This document shows positions 55,993 through 64,000 of a stretch of DNA of 64,000 nt, in pieces. Source of the stretch: Aromatoleum toluclasticum ATCC 700605 (lineage in GTDB: Bacteria; Pseudomonadota; Gammaproteobacteria; Burkholderiales; Rhodocyclaceae); the NCBI RefSeq assembly GCF_000378245.1, contig NZ_KB899491.1, positions 310,001-374,000 of the forward strand. The letters are read 5' to 3'. The translations under genes and the position numbers were made by a program. The notes beneath the pieces are model-generated. The model saw only the letters and a program-made list of their open reading frames with translations. It ran no database searches and was not told the origin of the DNA. How positions within the stretch are numbered: the stretch's first letter is position 1; the number at the start of each line of letters is the position of its first letter.

Positions 55993-56385
55993 TTAGCCGA
56001 GCAGGACCAGTCCCCACACGCAGGCAAGATTGACGAGCGCTAGAAGGACGGCGGCGCTGCCGATGTCCTTCGCCCGCTTGGCGAGCAGGTGGCGTTCGAG
56101 GGAAACCCGATCGACGGTCGCCTCTATCGCCGAATTGATCAGTTCCACGATCATCACGAACAGCACGCTGCCGATGAGCAGGGCCTTGCCCGTGCCCGTG
56201 ACGGGCATGAACAGCGCGAGCGGGATGAGGATCACGGCGAGGATGCACTCCTGGCGGAAGGCGTCCTCGTGCCGGAAGGCTGCGCTCAAGCCGTCGAACG
56301 AGTAGCGCAGCGCGTTGAACAGGCGGGTGAGTCCGGTCTTGCCCTTGAAGGGGCTTTCGTGATGCTCGCGGGGCGGCTGGGTCAT
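55993..56385 (-). CDS. dgkA: Diacylglycerol kinase
   Basis: A 130-residue membrane kinase with three helices; the catalytic region VELINSAIEATVDRVSLERHLLAKRAKDIGSAAVLL (motifs ELINSAIEA, KDIGSAAV) is the DgkA hallmark. It recycles diacylglycerol to phosphatidic acid. It is the last gene of a minus-strand run that begins at 62.2 kb, 18 bp behind the zinc-ribbon gene. Confidence 0.92.
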   Translation of the reverse strand: MTQPPREHHESPFKGKTGLTRLFNALRYSFDGLSAAFRHEDAFRQECILAVILIPLALFMPVTGTGKALLIGSVLFVMIVELINSAIEATVDRVSLERHLLAKRAKDIGSAAVLLALVNLACVWGLVLLG

Positions 56386-56403
56386 GGGGGCGTCGCGTGT
56401 GGG

Positions 56404-57624
56404 TCAGGGGTAGAAGGCGTAGATCCGGTATCCGGTCGCACCCAGTCCGTCGGCCGCAAAGGGCAGGGTGACGGCAATGTCGCGTCCGGCGGCGAATCCC
56501 TGTTCGAGATCCGCGCCCGGAAACCATTCCTGCGGCGTGAGCACTCGCCTGACGAGAGGGCGATCCCGCGCGTCCGTCAGGGTCAGTTCGAGGTGCGGCC
56601 AAGCCAGCGGATGGGGCGCGCGGTTGCGGATCGCTGCGTTCAGGACGAAGTGGGCCGCCTTGCCGGGCTCGGACTGCAAGTCCGAGGATTCCACGCTGAT
56701 CAAGCTGGCGATGTGTGGCAGTTCGACGGTACAGCCCAGGGCGTGGCACGCCTTTACCAGTACAGGCCTCAAGGACGGCCATTCCCGTGCGAAGTCGGCG
56801 CGGAATAGATAGAGCAACTGCACCGCGAGCATCCCGCCCAGCAGGCCGATGGCGAGGCCGGTGAGGGCGCGGCGGGCAGGGGCGCGCGCCGGCGGGGCGT
56901 AGTCGGCGAAGTCGTCCTCGGTGTCCGTCGGCGGTTCGGCGGGCGCGGGCCTGGATTCTTCGGCAGGGAAATCTTCTTCGGGGTCTGGCAGCGTCGGGAT
57001 GCCAGGTTCGATCCTGTCCGGTGATGCAAAGCTCGGCATCAAGGTGTCAGGAGCCGCTTCCTCGGCCGGCTCCGGTTCCTCGCGATAATCGATATCCCGC
57101 CACGACCGGACGCCTTTGCGGCGTGCGGCGTTGTCAATCTTTTCTTCGCCTGGGTGCGCAGGTTCGCGCAGCGACCCGTCTGTGCCGCCCGGTGTCCGCG
57201 GTGCGTCGATGACGGGGTTCAGGTTCTCCGGGGGCGCAGATGGCACGGCTGCCGCGCGGCGTTCATCTTTTGCCGAATCGGGCGGAAGCGGCGGCGGAGG
57301 GGGGTGTTCCGCGGGTTCCTGGCGCGCGTCCTCTGCCTCGCGTTGCGCCGCGCGCTGCGGGACGAGCGCGTCGGGCAATTCGAAGTCGAGCTGGTCCGAG
57401 AACGCGTCCGCCGCCTTGTCTTCGAGCACGAAGAAGCGATCGGAGCGGTCCGGTGCCGTTTCGGGCGTTCGCGGGGCTTCCGGAGGGAGGGGCTCCTCGA
57501 TCAGGTTTTTCAGCGCGTCGAATGGTACCAGGCAGCTGCCGCAGCGCACCTGGCCGTGGTGTGTGCGCAACTGTTCGCTCCGCACCCGGAATACCGTGTG
57601 GCAGGCCGGGCAACGGGCGAGCAT
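56404..57624 (-). CDS. Zinc-ribbon and DUF3426 membrane protein
   Basis: A 406-residue protein. The N-terminal MJ0042-type zinc ribbon (CPACHTVFRV, VRCGSC) is followed by a long acidic, Pro-rich disordered stretch (about 50-235), one membrane helix (about 255-280) and a C-terminal DUF3426 domain. The role is unknown; it follows prmA in many betaproteobacteria. The ATG at 57624 overlaps the prmA stop codon, which decides the start. Confidence 0.82.
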   Translation of the reverse strand: MLARCPACHTVFRVRSEQLRTHHGQVRCGSCLVPFDALKNLIEEPLPPEAPRTPETAPDRSDRFFVLEDKAADAFSDQLDFELPDALVPQRAAQREAEDARQEPAEHPPPPPLPPDSAKDERRAAAVPSAPPENLNPVIDAPRTPGGTDGSLREPAHPGEEKIDNAARRKGVRSWRDIDYREEPEPAEEAAPDTLMPSFASPDRIEPGIPTLPDPEEDFPAEESRPAPAEPPTDTEDDFADYAPPARAPARRALTGLAIGLLGGMLAVQLLYLFRADFAREWPSLRPVLVKACHALGCTVELPHIASLISVESSDLQSEPGKAAHFVLNAAIRNRAPHPLAWPHLELTLTDARDRPLVRRVLTPQEWFPGADLEQGFAAGRDIAVTLPFAADGLGATGYRIYAFYP

Positions 57625-58532
57625 CAGTCCTTGCCGGCCCCGGTGGCGGGCCGGGTGCCTTCCAGTCGCGCCCAGCCCTCGTGGGTCGCGCCGACGCGCA
57701 GTGCGATGAAGGGGGCGTAGGCAGCGATGACCTGATCGGTCTGGGTGTCGAGCACGCCCGACAGCGCGATCCGTCCGCCGGGCGCCACGCGCGCGGCCAG
57801 CAGGGGCGCGAGCACGCACAGCGGGTTGGTGAGGATGTTTGCAACGACGACGTCGAACTGCACGTCGAGCGCTGCGCGCGAATGTTGCAGGCGCATCGTC
57901 ACGCCGTTGCGCTGCGCATTGTCGTGCGCGGCCTCGAGTGCCTTGTCGTCGATGTCGACGCCCAGTACGTCGGCGGCGCCCAGTTTTGCCGCGGCGATGC
58001 CGAGGATGCCCGAGCCGCAGCCGTAATCGAGTACGCCGGCGCCGGGCGTGACGGCTTCACACAGCCATTCGAGGCACAGGCGCGTGGTGGGATGCGAGCC
58101 CGTGCCGAAGGCCATGCCGGGATCGAGTTCGATGTTGATCGCAGCCGGATCGGGGGCGGTGTGCCAGGACGGGACGATCCACATCCGGTCGGTGATGCGG
58201 ATCGGGTCGAACTGGCTTTGCGTGAGCTGCACCCAGTTCTGTTCCGCGACATCTTCCAGCGTGAAGGGGGGTACCGCGTCGAAGCCGGCGTCGGCGGCAG
58301 CCTGCGCCAGAGCGACCGCGAGGTCGGCATTGGCGTCGAACAGTGCGATCACGCGGCTGTGGTCCCACAGGCCCACCGGGTGATGGCCCGGCTCGCCGAA
58401 CTGCGGCTTCTCCGCATCGGTGCCGGCGTCAGCGTCTTCGATGCTGATGGAGAGCGCTCCCGCCTCCATCAGCGCGTCCGACAGCGCCTCGGCCTTCTGC
58501 GCCTCGGCCTGCAGGGTCACGGAAATCCACAT
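57624..58532 (-). CDS. prmA: Ribosomal protein L11 methyltransferase
   Basis: A 302-residue SAM methyltransferase with the N-terminal substrate domain (ISVTLQAEAQKAEALSDALMEAGA in part) and motif I LDYGCGSGILGIAAAKLG, preceded by the PrmA-specific GTGSHPTTRLCLEWL. NILTNPL is the substrate-site motif. It trimethylates L11. It lies 19 bp behind accC in the same operon. Confidence 0.94.
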   Translation of the reverse strand: MWISVTLQAEAQKAEALSDALMEAGALSISIEDADAGTDAEKPQFGEPGHHPVGLWDHSRVIALFDANADLAVALAQAAADAGFDAVPPFTLEDVAEQNWVQLTQSQFDPIRITDRMWIVPSWHTAPDPAAINIELDPGMAFGTGSHPTTRLCLEWLCEAVTPGAGVLDYGCGSGILGIAAAKLGAADVLGVDIDDKALEAAHDNAQRNGVTMRLQHSRAALDVQFDVVVANILTNPLCVLAPLLAARVAPGGRIALSGVLDTQTDQVIAAYAPFIALRVGATHEGWARLEGTRPATGAGKD

Positions 58533-58551
58533 GAGCGGCGGCTCCGGCTCG

Positions 58552-59913
58552 TCAGCTCTTCTTGACTTCGTTGCGGTCGGCCAGCTTGTGCTCCAGGTAG
58601 TGGATGCTGGTGCCGCCTTCGATGAAGCGTGCGTCGAGCATGAGCTCCTGGTGCAGCGGCACGTTCGTCTTGATGCCCTCGACGACCATCTCCGACAGCG
58701 CGATGCGCATGCGGCGGATCGCCTGCTCGCGCGTGTCGCCGTAGGCGATCAGCTTGCCGATCATCGAGTCGTAGTGCGGCGGGATCGTGTAGCCGTTGTA
58801 GACGTGCGAATCGACACGGATGCCCGGCCCGCCCGGCGTGTGCCAGTTGGTTATTTTGCCGGGGCAGGGCGTGAATTTGAACGGATCTTCGGCGTTGATG
58901 CGGCATTCGATCGAGTGGCCGCGGAAGGTGATGTCCTTCTGGTTGAACCACAGCTTTTCGTTCGCCGCGATGCGGATCTGCGCCTGCACGATGTCGATGC
59001 CGGTGATCAGCTCGGTGACCGGGTGTTCGACCTGCACGCGCGTGTTCATTTCGATGAAGTAGAACTCGCCGTTTTCGAACAGGAATTCGAAGGTGCCGGC
59101 GCCGCGGTAACCGATCTTGCGGCAGGCCTCCGCGCAGCGTTCGCCGACCTTGGCGATCGCCTTGCGGTCGATGCCGGGGGCGGGCGCTTCCTCGATGACC
59201 TTCTGATGGCGGCGCTGCATCGAGCAGTCGCGTTCGCCCAGATATACCGCGTTGCCGTGTTCGTCGGCCAGAACCTGGATCTCCACGTGGCGCGGGTGCT
59301 CGAGGAACTTCTCCATGTAGACGACCGGGTTGCCGAATGCGGCCTGCGCTTCGGCGCGGGTCGTTGCGACGGCGTTGAGCAGCGCGGCTTCCGTGTGGAC
59401 CACGCGCATGCCGCGGCCGCCGCCGCCGCCGGCGGCCTTGATGATCACCGGATAGCCGACCGTACGCGCGATCTTGACGATCTCCTTGGGATCTTCCGGC
59501 AGGGCGCCGTCGGAGCCTGGCACGCAGGGTACGCCCGCGGCCTTCATCGCGTCCTTCGCGCTGACCTTGTCGCCCATCAGGCGGATCGTTTCGGCGCGCG
59601 GGCCGATGAACGCGAAGCCCGACTGCTCGACGCGTTCGGCGAAGTCGGCGTTTTCCGACAGGAAGCCGTAGCCGGGGTGAATTGCCTCGGCGTCGGTGAC
59701 TTCCGCCGCCGAGATGATGGCCGGAACGTTGAGATAGCTCAGCGCCGAGGCGGCCGGCCCGATGCACACCGACTCGTCGGCGAGCTTCACGTACTTGGCT
59801 TCGGTGTCCGCGACCGAATGCACGGCGACGGTGCGGATGCCGAGCTCGCGGCAGGCGCGCAGCACCCTCAGGGCAATCTCTCCGCGGTTCGCGATCAGGA
59901 TCTTTTCGAACAT
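58552..59913 (-). CDS. accC: Acetyl-CoA carboxylase, biotin carboxylase subunit
   Basis: A 453-residue enzyme with [17 protein letters not shown] at the start, the ATP-grasp Gly-rich loop [11 protein letters not shown] and [14 protein letters not shown]. It carboxylates the biotin of AccB for fatty acid synthesis. It lies 10 bp behind accB. Length and motifs are fully normal. Confidence 0.97.
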   Translation of the reverse strand: MFEKILIANRGEIALRVLRACRELGIRTVAVHSVADTEAKYVKLADESVCIGPAASALSYLNVPAIISAAEVTDAEAIHPGYGFLSENADFAERVEQSGFAFIGPRAETIRLMGDKVSAKDAMKAAGVPCVPGSDGALPEDPKEIVKIARTVGYPVIIKAAGGGGGRGMRVVHTEAALLNAVATTRAEAQAAFGNPVVYMEKFLEHPRHVEIQVLADEHGNAVYLGERDCSMQRRHQKVIEEAPAPGIDRKAIAKVGERCAEACRKIGYRGAGTFEFLFENGEFYFIEMNTRVQVEHPVTELITGIDIVQAQIRIAANEKLWFNQKDITFRGHSIECRINAEDPFKFTPCPGKITNWHTPGGPGIRVDSHVYNGYTIPPHYDSMIGKLIAYGDTREQAIRRMRIALSEMVVEGIKTNVPLHQELMLDARFIEGGTSIHYLEHKLADRNEVKKS

Positions 59914-59923
59914 GGCGTGCCGG

Positions 59924-60373
59924 TCAGGCGATGACGAACAGCGGCTGGCCGTACTCGACCGGTTGGCCGTTTTCGACCAGGATCGCCTTGATCGTGCCGG
60001 TAAACTCCGACTCGATCTCGTTCATGAGCTTCATCGCCTCGATGATGCACAGGCGGTCGCCGACGGCGACGCTCTGGCCGACGTCGGCCAGCGGCTTCGC
60101 GCCCGGCGCGGTCGCACGGTAGAAGGTGCCGACCATCGGCGACTTGACGACGTTGCCGTCGGGCAGCGCATCGGCAGCGGGCGCCACGACGACATTGGTG
60201 GCGGGGGCTGCCGCGGGAGCGGCCATCGGCGCGGCCGCCAGGTAGGCGGGGGCCGTGGGGGCTGCGATGTGCTTGGCGATGCGTACTTTCTCTTCGCCCT
60301 CGGTGACCTCCAGTTCGGAAATGCCCGATTCCTGGACGAGGTCGATCAACTTCTTCAGCTTGCGCAGATCCAT
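59924..60373 (-). CDS. accB: Acetyl-CoA carboxylase, biotin carboxyl carrier protein
   Basis: A 149-residue BCCP: N-terminal helix ([17 protein letters not shown]), an Ala/Pro-rich linker (about 45-70), and a C-terminal biotinyl domain with [10 protein letters not shown], whose Lys is biotinylated. It is the carrier between AccC and the carboxyltransferase. It lies 57 bp behind aroQ. Confidence 0.97.
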   Translation of the reverse strand: MDLRKLKKLIDLVQESGISELEVTEGEEKVRIAKHIAAPTAPAYLAAAPMAAPAAAPATNVVVAPAADALPDGNVVKSPMVGTFYRATAPGAKPLADVGQSVAVGDRLCIIEAMKLMNEIESEFTGTIKAILVENGQPVEYGQPLFVIA

Positions 60374-60430
60374 GCTGTTGTTCTCCGGACAATGCGGCGC
60401 ATCCGGGGCGCCGCCAGAGGGGTTTTGTGT

Positions 60431-60922
60431 TTAGCTTTTCCGCAGTTGCGTGAGGGCGAATTCGAGTGCGGCCATGTAGCCGTATGCGCCCAGTCCGCAG
60501 ATCACGCCGATGGCGTGATCGGAAAAATAGGAGTGATGCCGGAACGGTTCCCGGGCGTGGATGTTGGACAGGTGCACTTCCACGTAGGGAATCGCCACCG
60601 CGGCCAGCGCGTCGCGCAGGGCGACGCTCGTGTGGCTGTATCCGGCCGGGTTGATGATGATGTAGTCGACTGCTTCCACGGCTGCAGCCTGGATGCGGTC
60701 GATGAGTTGTCCTTCGTGATTGCTCTGGAAGGACTCGACGACGACGCCGGCTGCACGGGCGCGGGCGTCCATTGCCGAATGGATGTCAGCCAGCGTGGTG
60801 CGGCCGTAGACATCGGGTTCGCGAGTGCCGAGGAGGTTCAGGTTGGGGCCGTGTAGAACCAGGATTCGGGTCTGCGGAGGCGGTGGAGCCTCGGTGGTTT
60901 TGCTGCGTTTTGAGCGCGTCAT
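60431..60922 (-). CDS. aroQ: Type II 3-dehydroquinate dehydratase
   Basis: A 163-residue enzyme with [18 protein letters not shown], the catalytic Tyr in this loop, [16 protein letters not shown] and [15 protein letters not shown]. It dehydrates 3-dehydroquinate in the shikimate pathway. The protein has about 17 extra basic and Pro-rich residues ahead of the usual start, with no alternative ATG to remove them. The order aroQ-accB-accC is common in this group. Confidence 0.95.
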   Translation of the reverse strand: MTRSKRSKTTEAPPPPQTRILVLHGPNLNLLGTREPDVYGRTTLADIHSAMDARARAAGVVVESFQSNHEGQLIDRIQAAAVEAVDYIIINPAGYSHTSVALRDALAAVAIPYVEVHLSNIHAREPFRHHSYFSDHAIGVICGLGAYGYMAALEFALTQLRKS

Positions 60923-60979
60923 GACAGCAAGTTTGCCGCAAATCGCAGCACTTTGTCCAGTGGAGACGGTTCGACGGCG

Positions 60980-61531
60980 TCAGCGCGAAGCGAGGAGTGC
61001 GCGAATTTTGCCCTCAAGTTCCGCTTCATTCAAGGTGCCCAGCTTCACGAAGTCCAGTTCGCCCTGCCGATCGAAGATCGCGGTGAATGGGAGGGCCTGG
61101 GAGGTGTTTCCGAGTGCGCTCGTCACGGCCAGCGTCTGCAGCGGGGCGATCAGTAGCGGGTAGGGAACCTTGTTTTCCTCGGAGAATCTGCGCACGTTGT
61201 CCGGCTGGTCGATGCCGATGCCGACGAATTGCACCGGCGCATCGGCGAAGCGCCGGCTGACGGCGGCGAATTCGGGGATCTCGCGCAGGCAGGGCGGACA
61301 CCACGTCGCCCAGAAGTTGACGACCAGCACCTTGCCGCGCCACTGCGCGAGTGCCTGCGGCTGGCCGTTGCTGTCGGGCAGCTCGAGGGCCAGTATCGGA
61401 GCGCCGGCGTCGCGCGCAACCTGTGGCGGCGCAGGACGGGAGGGCGAAGCCGCGTGCCGGGTGAGATAACCGGCGAACCCTGCCACTGCGGCGACGGCGA
61501 GGATCAAGGTGTTGCGGACGAGTGGCTTCAT
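60980..61531 (-). CDS. TlpA/ResA-type periplasmic thioredoxin
   Basis: A 183-residue protein with an N-terminal membrane anchor (about 8-26) and a thioredoxin fold whose active site is WCPPC in FWATWCPPCLREIPEF. It is probably a periplasmic disulfide reductase, for example in cytochrome c assembly. It lies 12 bp behind the nucleotidyltransferase-like gene and ahead of aroQ. Confidence 0.9.
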   Translation of the reverse strand: MKPLVRNTLILAVAAVAGFAGYLTRHAASPSRPAPPQVARDAGAPILALELPDSNGQPQALAQWRGKVLVVNFWATWCPPCLREIPEFAAVSRRFADAPVQFVGIGIDQPDNVRRFSEENKVPYPLLIAPLQTLAVTSALGNTSQALPFTAIFDRQGELDFVKLGTLNEAELEGKIRALLASR

Positions 61532-61543
61532 GTCGTGACCGGT

Positions 61544-62161
61544 TCAGCGCACGGGTTCGGCTGCGGTCTCGCTGCCACCGGCGGCCAGCAGGGCCTCGAC
61601 CGCCGGCAGGCGCGCCCTTTCGGCGTGTCGCCGGTTGGAGCGTTCGGAGTCGGCCGGATAGATCGACAGGCGGATCGGAACCTGCTCCCAGTCGAAGCTC
61701 AGGATGGCTTCCGGCGCGTGCGGCGCGGGGCGGCGCGGTTCGCGGTGTTCGTAGGCGATGTCCTGGTTGAGGAAGAAGATCTCGACTTCCTTGGCGCTTT
61801 CCGGGAACAGCTCGATATCGACCTCGGTGTAGCGGCCCGCGGTGCCGTCGAGCGCGCCGCCGGTGAGGTAGGGGCGGAATTCGTCGAGCAGGCGCATCAC
61901 GCCGACGGCGGCGCGGCGCATCTCGAGCAGGCGTTCGGCCTGTTCCTCGTCCTGGTAGAGCGCCTGCCAGGCGCGCAGCTCGGCTTCGATCTCGGCGTTG
62001 TTGGGCAGGGAATCGGTGTCGGATGCACCGAGTTGCCGTGCGGCCTTGCGCTTGGCGAAGCCGAAATCGGAGATGCCGTCTTCGGCCATCATGCGGGCCG
62101 CCGCGGCGGCGATTTCACGCCTCAGGGTCGCGGAGCGGGATGGAGGCACGCGGAATGTCAT
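61544..62161 (-). CDS. Conserved protein with nucleotidyltransferase-like motif
   Basis: A 205-residue protein of unknown function. YLTGGALDGTAGRYTEVDIELF has the GxxxGtxxxxSDiDl-like shape of minimal nucleotidyltransferases, with Asp and Glu where metal ligands would be (TEVDIELF). The N-terminal third is helical (AAAAARMMAEDGI, FAKRKAARQLG). Similar proteins occur in many betaproteobacteria. The ATG at 62161 is taken because the longer frame runs back through the palindromic promoter. It heads the tlpA-aroQ-accBC operon. Confidence 0.65.
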   Translation of the reverse strand: MTFRVPPSRSATLRREIAAAAARMMAEDGISDFGFAKRKAARQLGASDTDSLPNNAEIEAELRAWQALYQDEEQAERLLEMRRAAVGVMRLLDEFRPYLTGGALDGTAGRYTEVDIELFPESAKEVEIFFLNQDIAYEHREPRRPAPHAPEAILSFDWEQVPIRLSIYPADSERSNRRHAERARLPAVEALLAAGGSETAAEPVR

Positions 62162-62180
62162 GGTCGCGAGTCCGGCTGAG

Positions 62181-62215
62181 GGTCCGTGTAGAATGCGCAC
62201 CATTCTACACGGACC
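62181..62215. promoter_or_regulatory. Perfect palindrome in the divergent promoter region of mpl
   Basis: GGTCCGTGTAGAATG (62181-62195) and CATTCTACACGGACC (62201-62215) are perfect inverted arms around CGCAC. Each strand carries a TAGAAT -10-like hexamer (plus strand 62189-62194; minus strand 62202-62207), so the site could drive both mpl and the opposite operon, or bind a dimeric regulator. No -35 hexamer is clear on either side. Confidence 0.6.
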
Positions 62216-62258
62216 GGTTTCAGGCACATTGCAGCGGTCCGTCAGTCCCGGAGTTTCG

Positions 62259-63608
62259 ATGCACATCCACATCCTTGGAATCTGCGGCACCTTCATGGGT
62301 GGCGTGGCGCTGCTCGCGCGTTCGGCCGGTCACAAGGTGACCGGTTGCGACGCGAACGTCTATCCGCCGATGAGCGTCCAGCTCGAAGCGCAGGGCATCG
62401 GCCTGACGGAAGGCTACGATGCGTCGCAGATCGACCTTGCGCCCGACGTGTTCGTCATCGGCAATGCCATCTCGCGCGGCAATCCGCTGCTGGAGGCCAT
62501 CCTCGAGCGCGGGCTCCCCTACGTGTCCGGTCCTCAATGGCTCGCCGAGCACGTCCTCCAGGGGCGCTGGGTGTTGGCCGTCGCGGGCACGCACGGCAAG
62601 ACGACGACAACCTCCATGCTCGCGTGGATGCTGGAGGACGCAGGGCTGAATCCCGGCTTCCTCGTCGGCGGCGTGCCGGGCAACTTCGGCGTGTCGGCGC
62701 GCCTCACCGATTCGCCCTTCTTCGTCATCGAAGCGGACGAGTACGACACCGCGTTCTGCGACAAGCGCTCGAAGTTCGTGCATTACCGTCCGCGCACGGC
62801 GATCCTCAACAATCTCGAATTCGACCACGCCGACATCTTTGCGGACCTCGCGGCGATCGAGACGCAGTTCCATCATCTCGTGCGCACGATTCCGACATCT
62901 GGCCGTATCGTCGCCAATGCTGCCGAAGAGAGCCTGAAGCGCGTGCTGGCGCGCGGCTGCTGGTCCGAGCTGGAGTGGTTCGGCGATGCGTCGCAGTGGT
63001 CGGCCGAGCCGGGTGCGGATGAGGGCGAGGCCGTGTTCAGGCTGCGCGGGGAGGAGGTCGGGCGTATCGCGATGCCGATGTCCGGGAGCCACAACCGCGG
63101 CAATGCGCTGGCGGCCATCGCTGCGGCCCGCCATGTCGGCGTGACGCCGACGCAGGCCATCGCGAGCCTTGCGCGTTTCCAGGGGATCAAGCGTCGCATG
63201 GAGGTGCGCGGGAGTGTGGGCGGGATTACCGTCTATGACGATTTCGCCCACCATCCGACGGCGATTGCACTGACGGTCGAAGGGCTGCGCAAACGTGAAT
63301 CGCAGGGGCGCATCCTCGCGGTGCTCGAGCCGCGCTCGAACACAATGAAGCTAGGGGTAATGAAGAGTCGGCTGCCGGAAAGCCTGGCGCTGGCCGATCG
63401 CGTCTTCTGCTACGCGAACGGCTTGGGCTGGGATGCAGGCGAAGCGCTGGCGCCACTGGGCGGGCGGGCCGGCGCCTTCGATTCGCTGGAAGAGCTGGTC
63501 GCTGCGGTCGTCGCCGAGGCGCGCTCCGGCGATCACGTGCTGGTCATGAGCAACGGTGGTTTCGGCGGCGTGCACGACAAGCTGCTCGCCGCGCTGCAGG
63601 CACGGTGA
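62259..63608 (+). CDS. mpl: UDP-N-acetylmuramate:L-alanyl-gamma-D-glutamyl-meso-diaminopimelate ligase
   Basis: A 449-residue Mur ligase. HILGICGTFMGGVALLA is the N-terminal UMag-binding loop of Mpl, VAGTHGKTTTTSM the ATP loop, and FAHHPTAI and LEPRSNTMKLG are C-terminal Mpl signatures. It recycles the murein tripeptide onto UDP-MurNAc. The ATG at 62259 is set by this N-terminus. It is divergent from the operon starting at 62161. Confidence 0.95.
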   Translation: MHIHILGICGTFMGGVALLARSAGHKVTGCDANVYPPMSVQLEAQGIGLTEGYDASQIDLAPDVFVIGNAISRGNPLLEAILERGLPYVSGPQWLAEHVLQGRWVLAVAGTHGKTTTTSMLAWMLEDAGLNPGFLVGGVPGNFGVSARLTDSPFFVIEADEYDTAFCDKRSKFVHYRPRTAILNNLEFDHADIFADLAAIETQFHHLVRTIPTSGRIVANAAEESLKRVLARGCWSELEWFGDASQWSAEPGADEGEAVFRLRGEEVGRIAMPMSGSHNRGNALAAIAAARHVGVTPTQAIASLARFQGIKRRMEVRGSVGGITVYDDFAHHPTAIALTVEGLRKRESQGRILAVLEPRSNTMKLGVMKSRLPESLALADRVFCYANGLGWDAGEALAPLGGRAGAFDSLEELVAAVVAEARSGDHVLVMSNGGFGGVHDKLLAALQAR

Positions 63609-63614
63609 TGTGCG

Positions 63615-63644
63615 GCGCTTGCGGGATCGGCGTCCCGCAAGCGC
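63615..63644. terminator. Bidirectional terminator between convergent genes
   Basis: GCGCTTGCGGGA (63615-63626) and TCCCGCAAGCGC (63633-63644) form a perfect 12-bp stem with a 6-base loop. It begins seven bases after the mpl stop and ends 12 bases before the stop of the opposite BON gene. No T run follows on either strand. Confidence 0.6.
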
Positions 63645-63656
63645 CCGGGCCTGACT

Positions 63657-64000
63657 TCAGTCCTTCTTGCCTTCGAGCTGGCGGGCCTGCTGGTCGGTGA
63701 TGTATTCGAACACCTTCACGACCTTGCGTACGCCATCCGTGCGGCGCGCCACCTCGGTGGCTGCGTCTGCCTCGCGGCGCGTCACGATGCCGAGCAGGAA
63801 CACGGTGCCGGCTTCGGTCACAACCTTGACGTGATTCGCGCTGAACTGCGCTGAATCGACGAAGCGGGCTTTCACCTTCGATGTGAGAAGCGAGTCGTTG
63901 CCGCGCGAGGTCATCGACGACGTGCCGGCGACCTGGATCTCATTGACGATACCCTTGACGTTGGCGATCCCGCTGGCGACGCGCTCGGCTTCGGCGCGAT
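63657..64000 (-). CDS. BON-domain periplasmic protein (DolP/OsmY-like), 5' end missing
   Basis: The frame stays open through the right edge of the window, so the N-terminus is cut. The visible part holds the end of one BON domain (AERVASGIANVKGIVNEIQV) and a complete second one (LLTSKVKARFVDS, TVFLLGIVTRREADAATEVARRTDGVRKVVKVFEY in part). Two BON domains suggest DolP/YraP, an outer-membrane lipoprotein that binds phospholipids. The lipobox would lie outside the window. An ATG at 63914 is inside the domain series and not the true start. Confidence 0.87.
   Translation of the reverse strand, partial: RAEAERVASGIANVKGIVNEIQVAGTSSMTSRGNDSLLTSKVKARFVDSAQFSANHVKVVTEAGTVFLLGIVTRREADAATEVARRTDGVRKVVKVFEYITDQQARQLEGKKD

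Noticed and set aside
63657-63914. Complete small BON protein starting at 63914
   Set aside because: The frame continues without stop to the window edge and encodes the end of another BON domain, so the ATG is internal.

Overview
The window looks like a chromosomal segment of a high-GC betaproteobacterium of the Rhodocyclales type (Azoarcus, Thauera or Aromatoleum-like). This rests on the protein types, the gene order around pcm-rhodanese-tolC-waaA and around aroQ-accB-accC-prmA, and the presence of an anaerobic nitrogen-oxide module; it is an inference, not a database match. I found no rRNA or tRNA gene, no CRISPR array and no intact insertion sequence.

Left part (1-22.4 kb). A minus-strand operon (norS-norY-senC order) encodes a two-subunit heme-copper enzyme with a CuA domain and its Sco-type copper chaperone. 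The active-site tyrosine of oxidases is replaced by Asn, which points to an sNOR-type nitric oxide reductase. It is read divergently from a sigma-54 activator. The spacer carries a near-consensus -24/-12 promoter, two GAACGTTC palindromes and an FNR-type box. Next come a UPF0016 manganese exporter under a yybP-ykoY riboswitch, a secreted carbonic-anhydrase-like protein with an altered zinc site, and a VgrG island of the type VI secretion system (VgrG, DUF4123 adaptor, DUF3304 lipoprotein, DUF2235 lipase effector, VgrG remnant). A TetR-controlled RND efflux operon, pcm-rhodanese-tolC and waaA follow.

Middle part (22.5-51.1 kb). This is a large surface-polysaccharide locus bounded by a decayed toxin-antitoxin pair and a REP-like element. 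It holds sugar-nucleotide genes (UDP-glucuronate epimerase, manC, manB, uxs, ugd, gmd, rmd, wbpV/wbpL/wbpM types), an ABC exporter (wzm, wzt with a C-terminal glycan-binding extension), and several glycosyltransferases including a three-domain fusion. It also encodes a sulfotransferase-like protein with a long coiled coil, positioned like a chain terminator. A uxs/GT2/GtrA/membrane-protein cassette looks like a xylose-adding O-antigen modification unit. The stretch from about 28.5 to 42.5 kb is visibly richer in A+T than its flanks and is probably horizontally acquired. Overall the locus resembles a Pseudomonas A-band (D-rhamnan) locus with two extra decorations.

Right part (51.4-64 kb). Housekeeping genes: apaH, the ornithine-lipid genes olsB-olsA, a HIT protein, a PfkB kinase, a SlyB-like lipoprotein, and a long minus-strand operon (nucleotidyltransferase-like gene, tlpA, aroQ, accB, accC, prmA, a zinc-ribbon protein, dgkA) divergent from mpl across a perfect palindrome. 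A BON-domain gene runs off the right edge.
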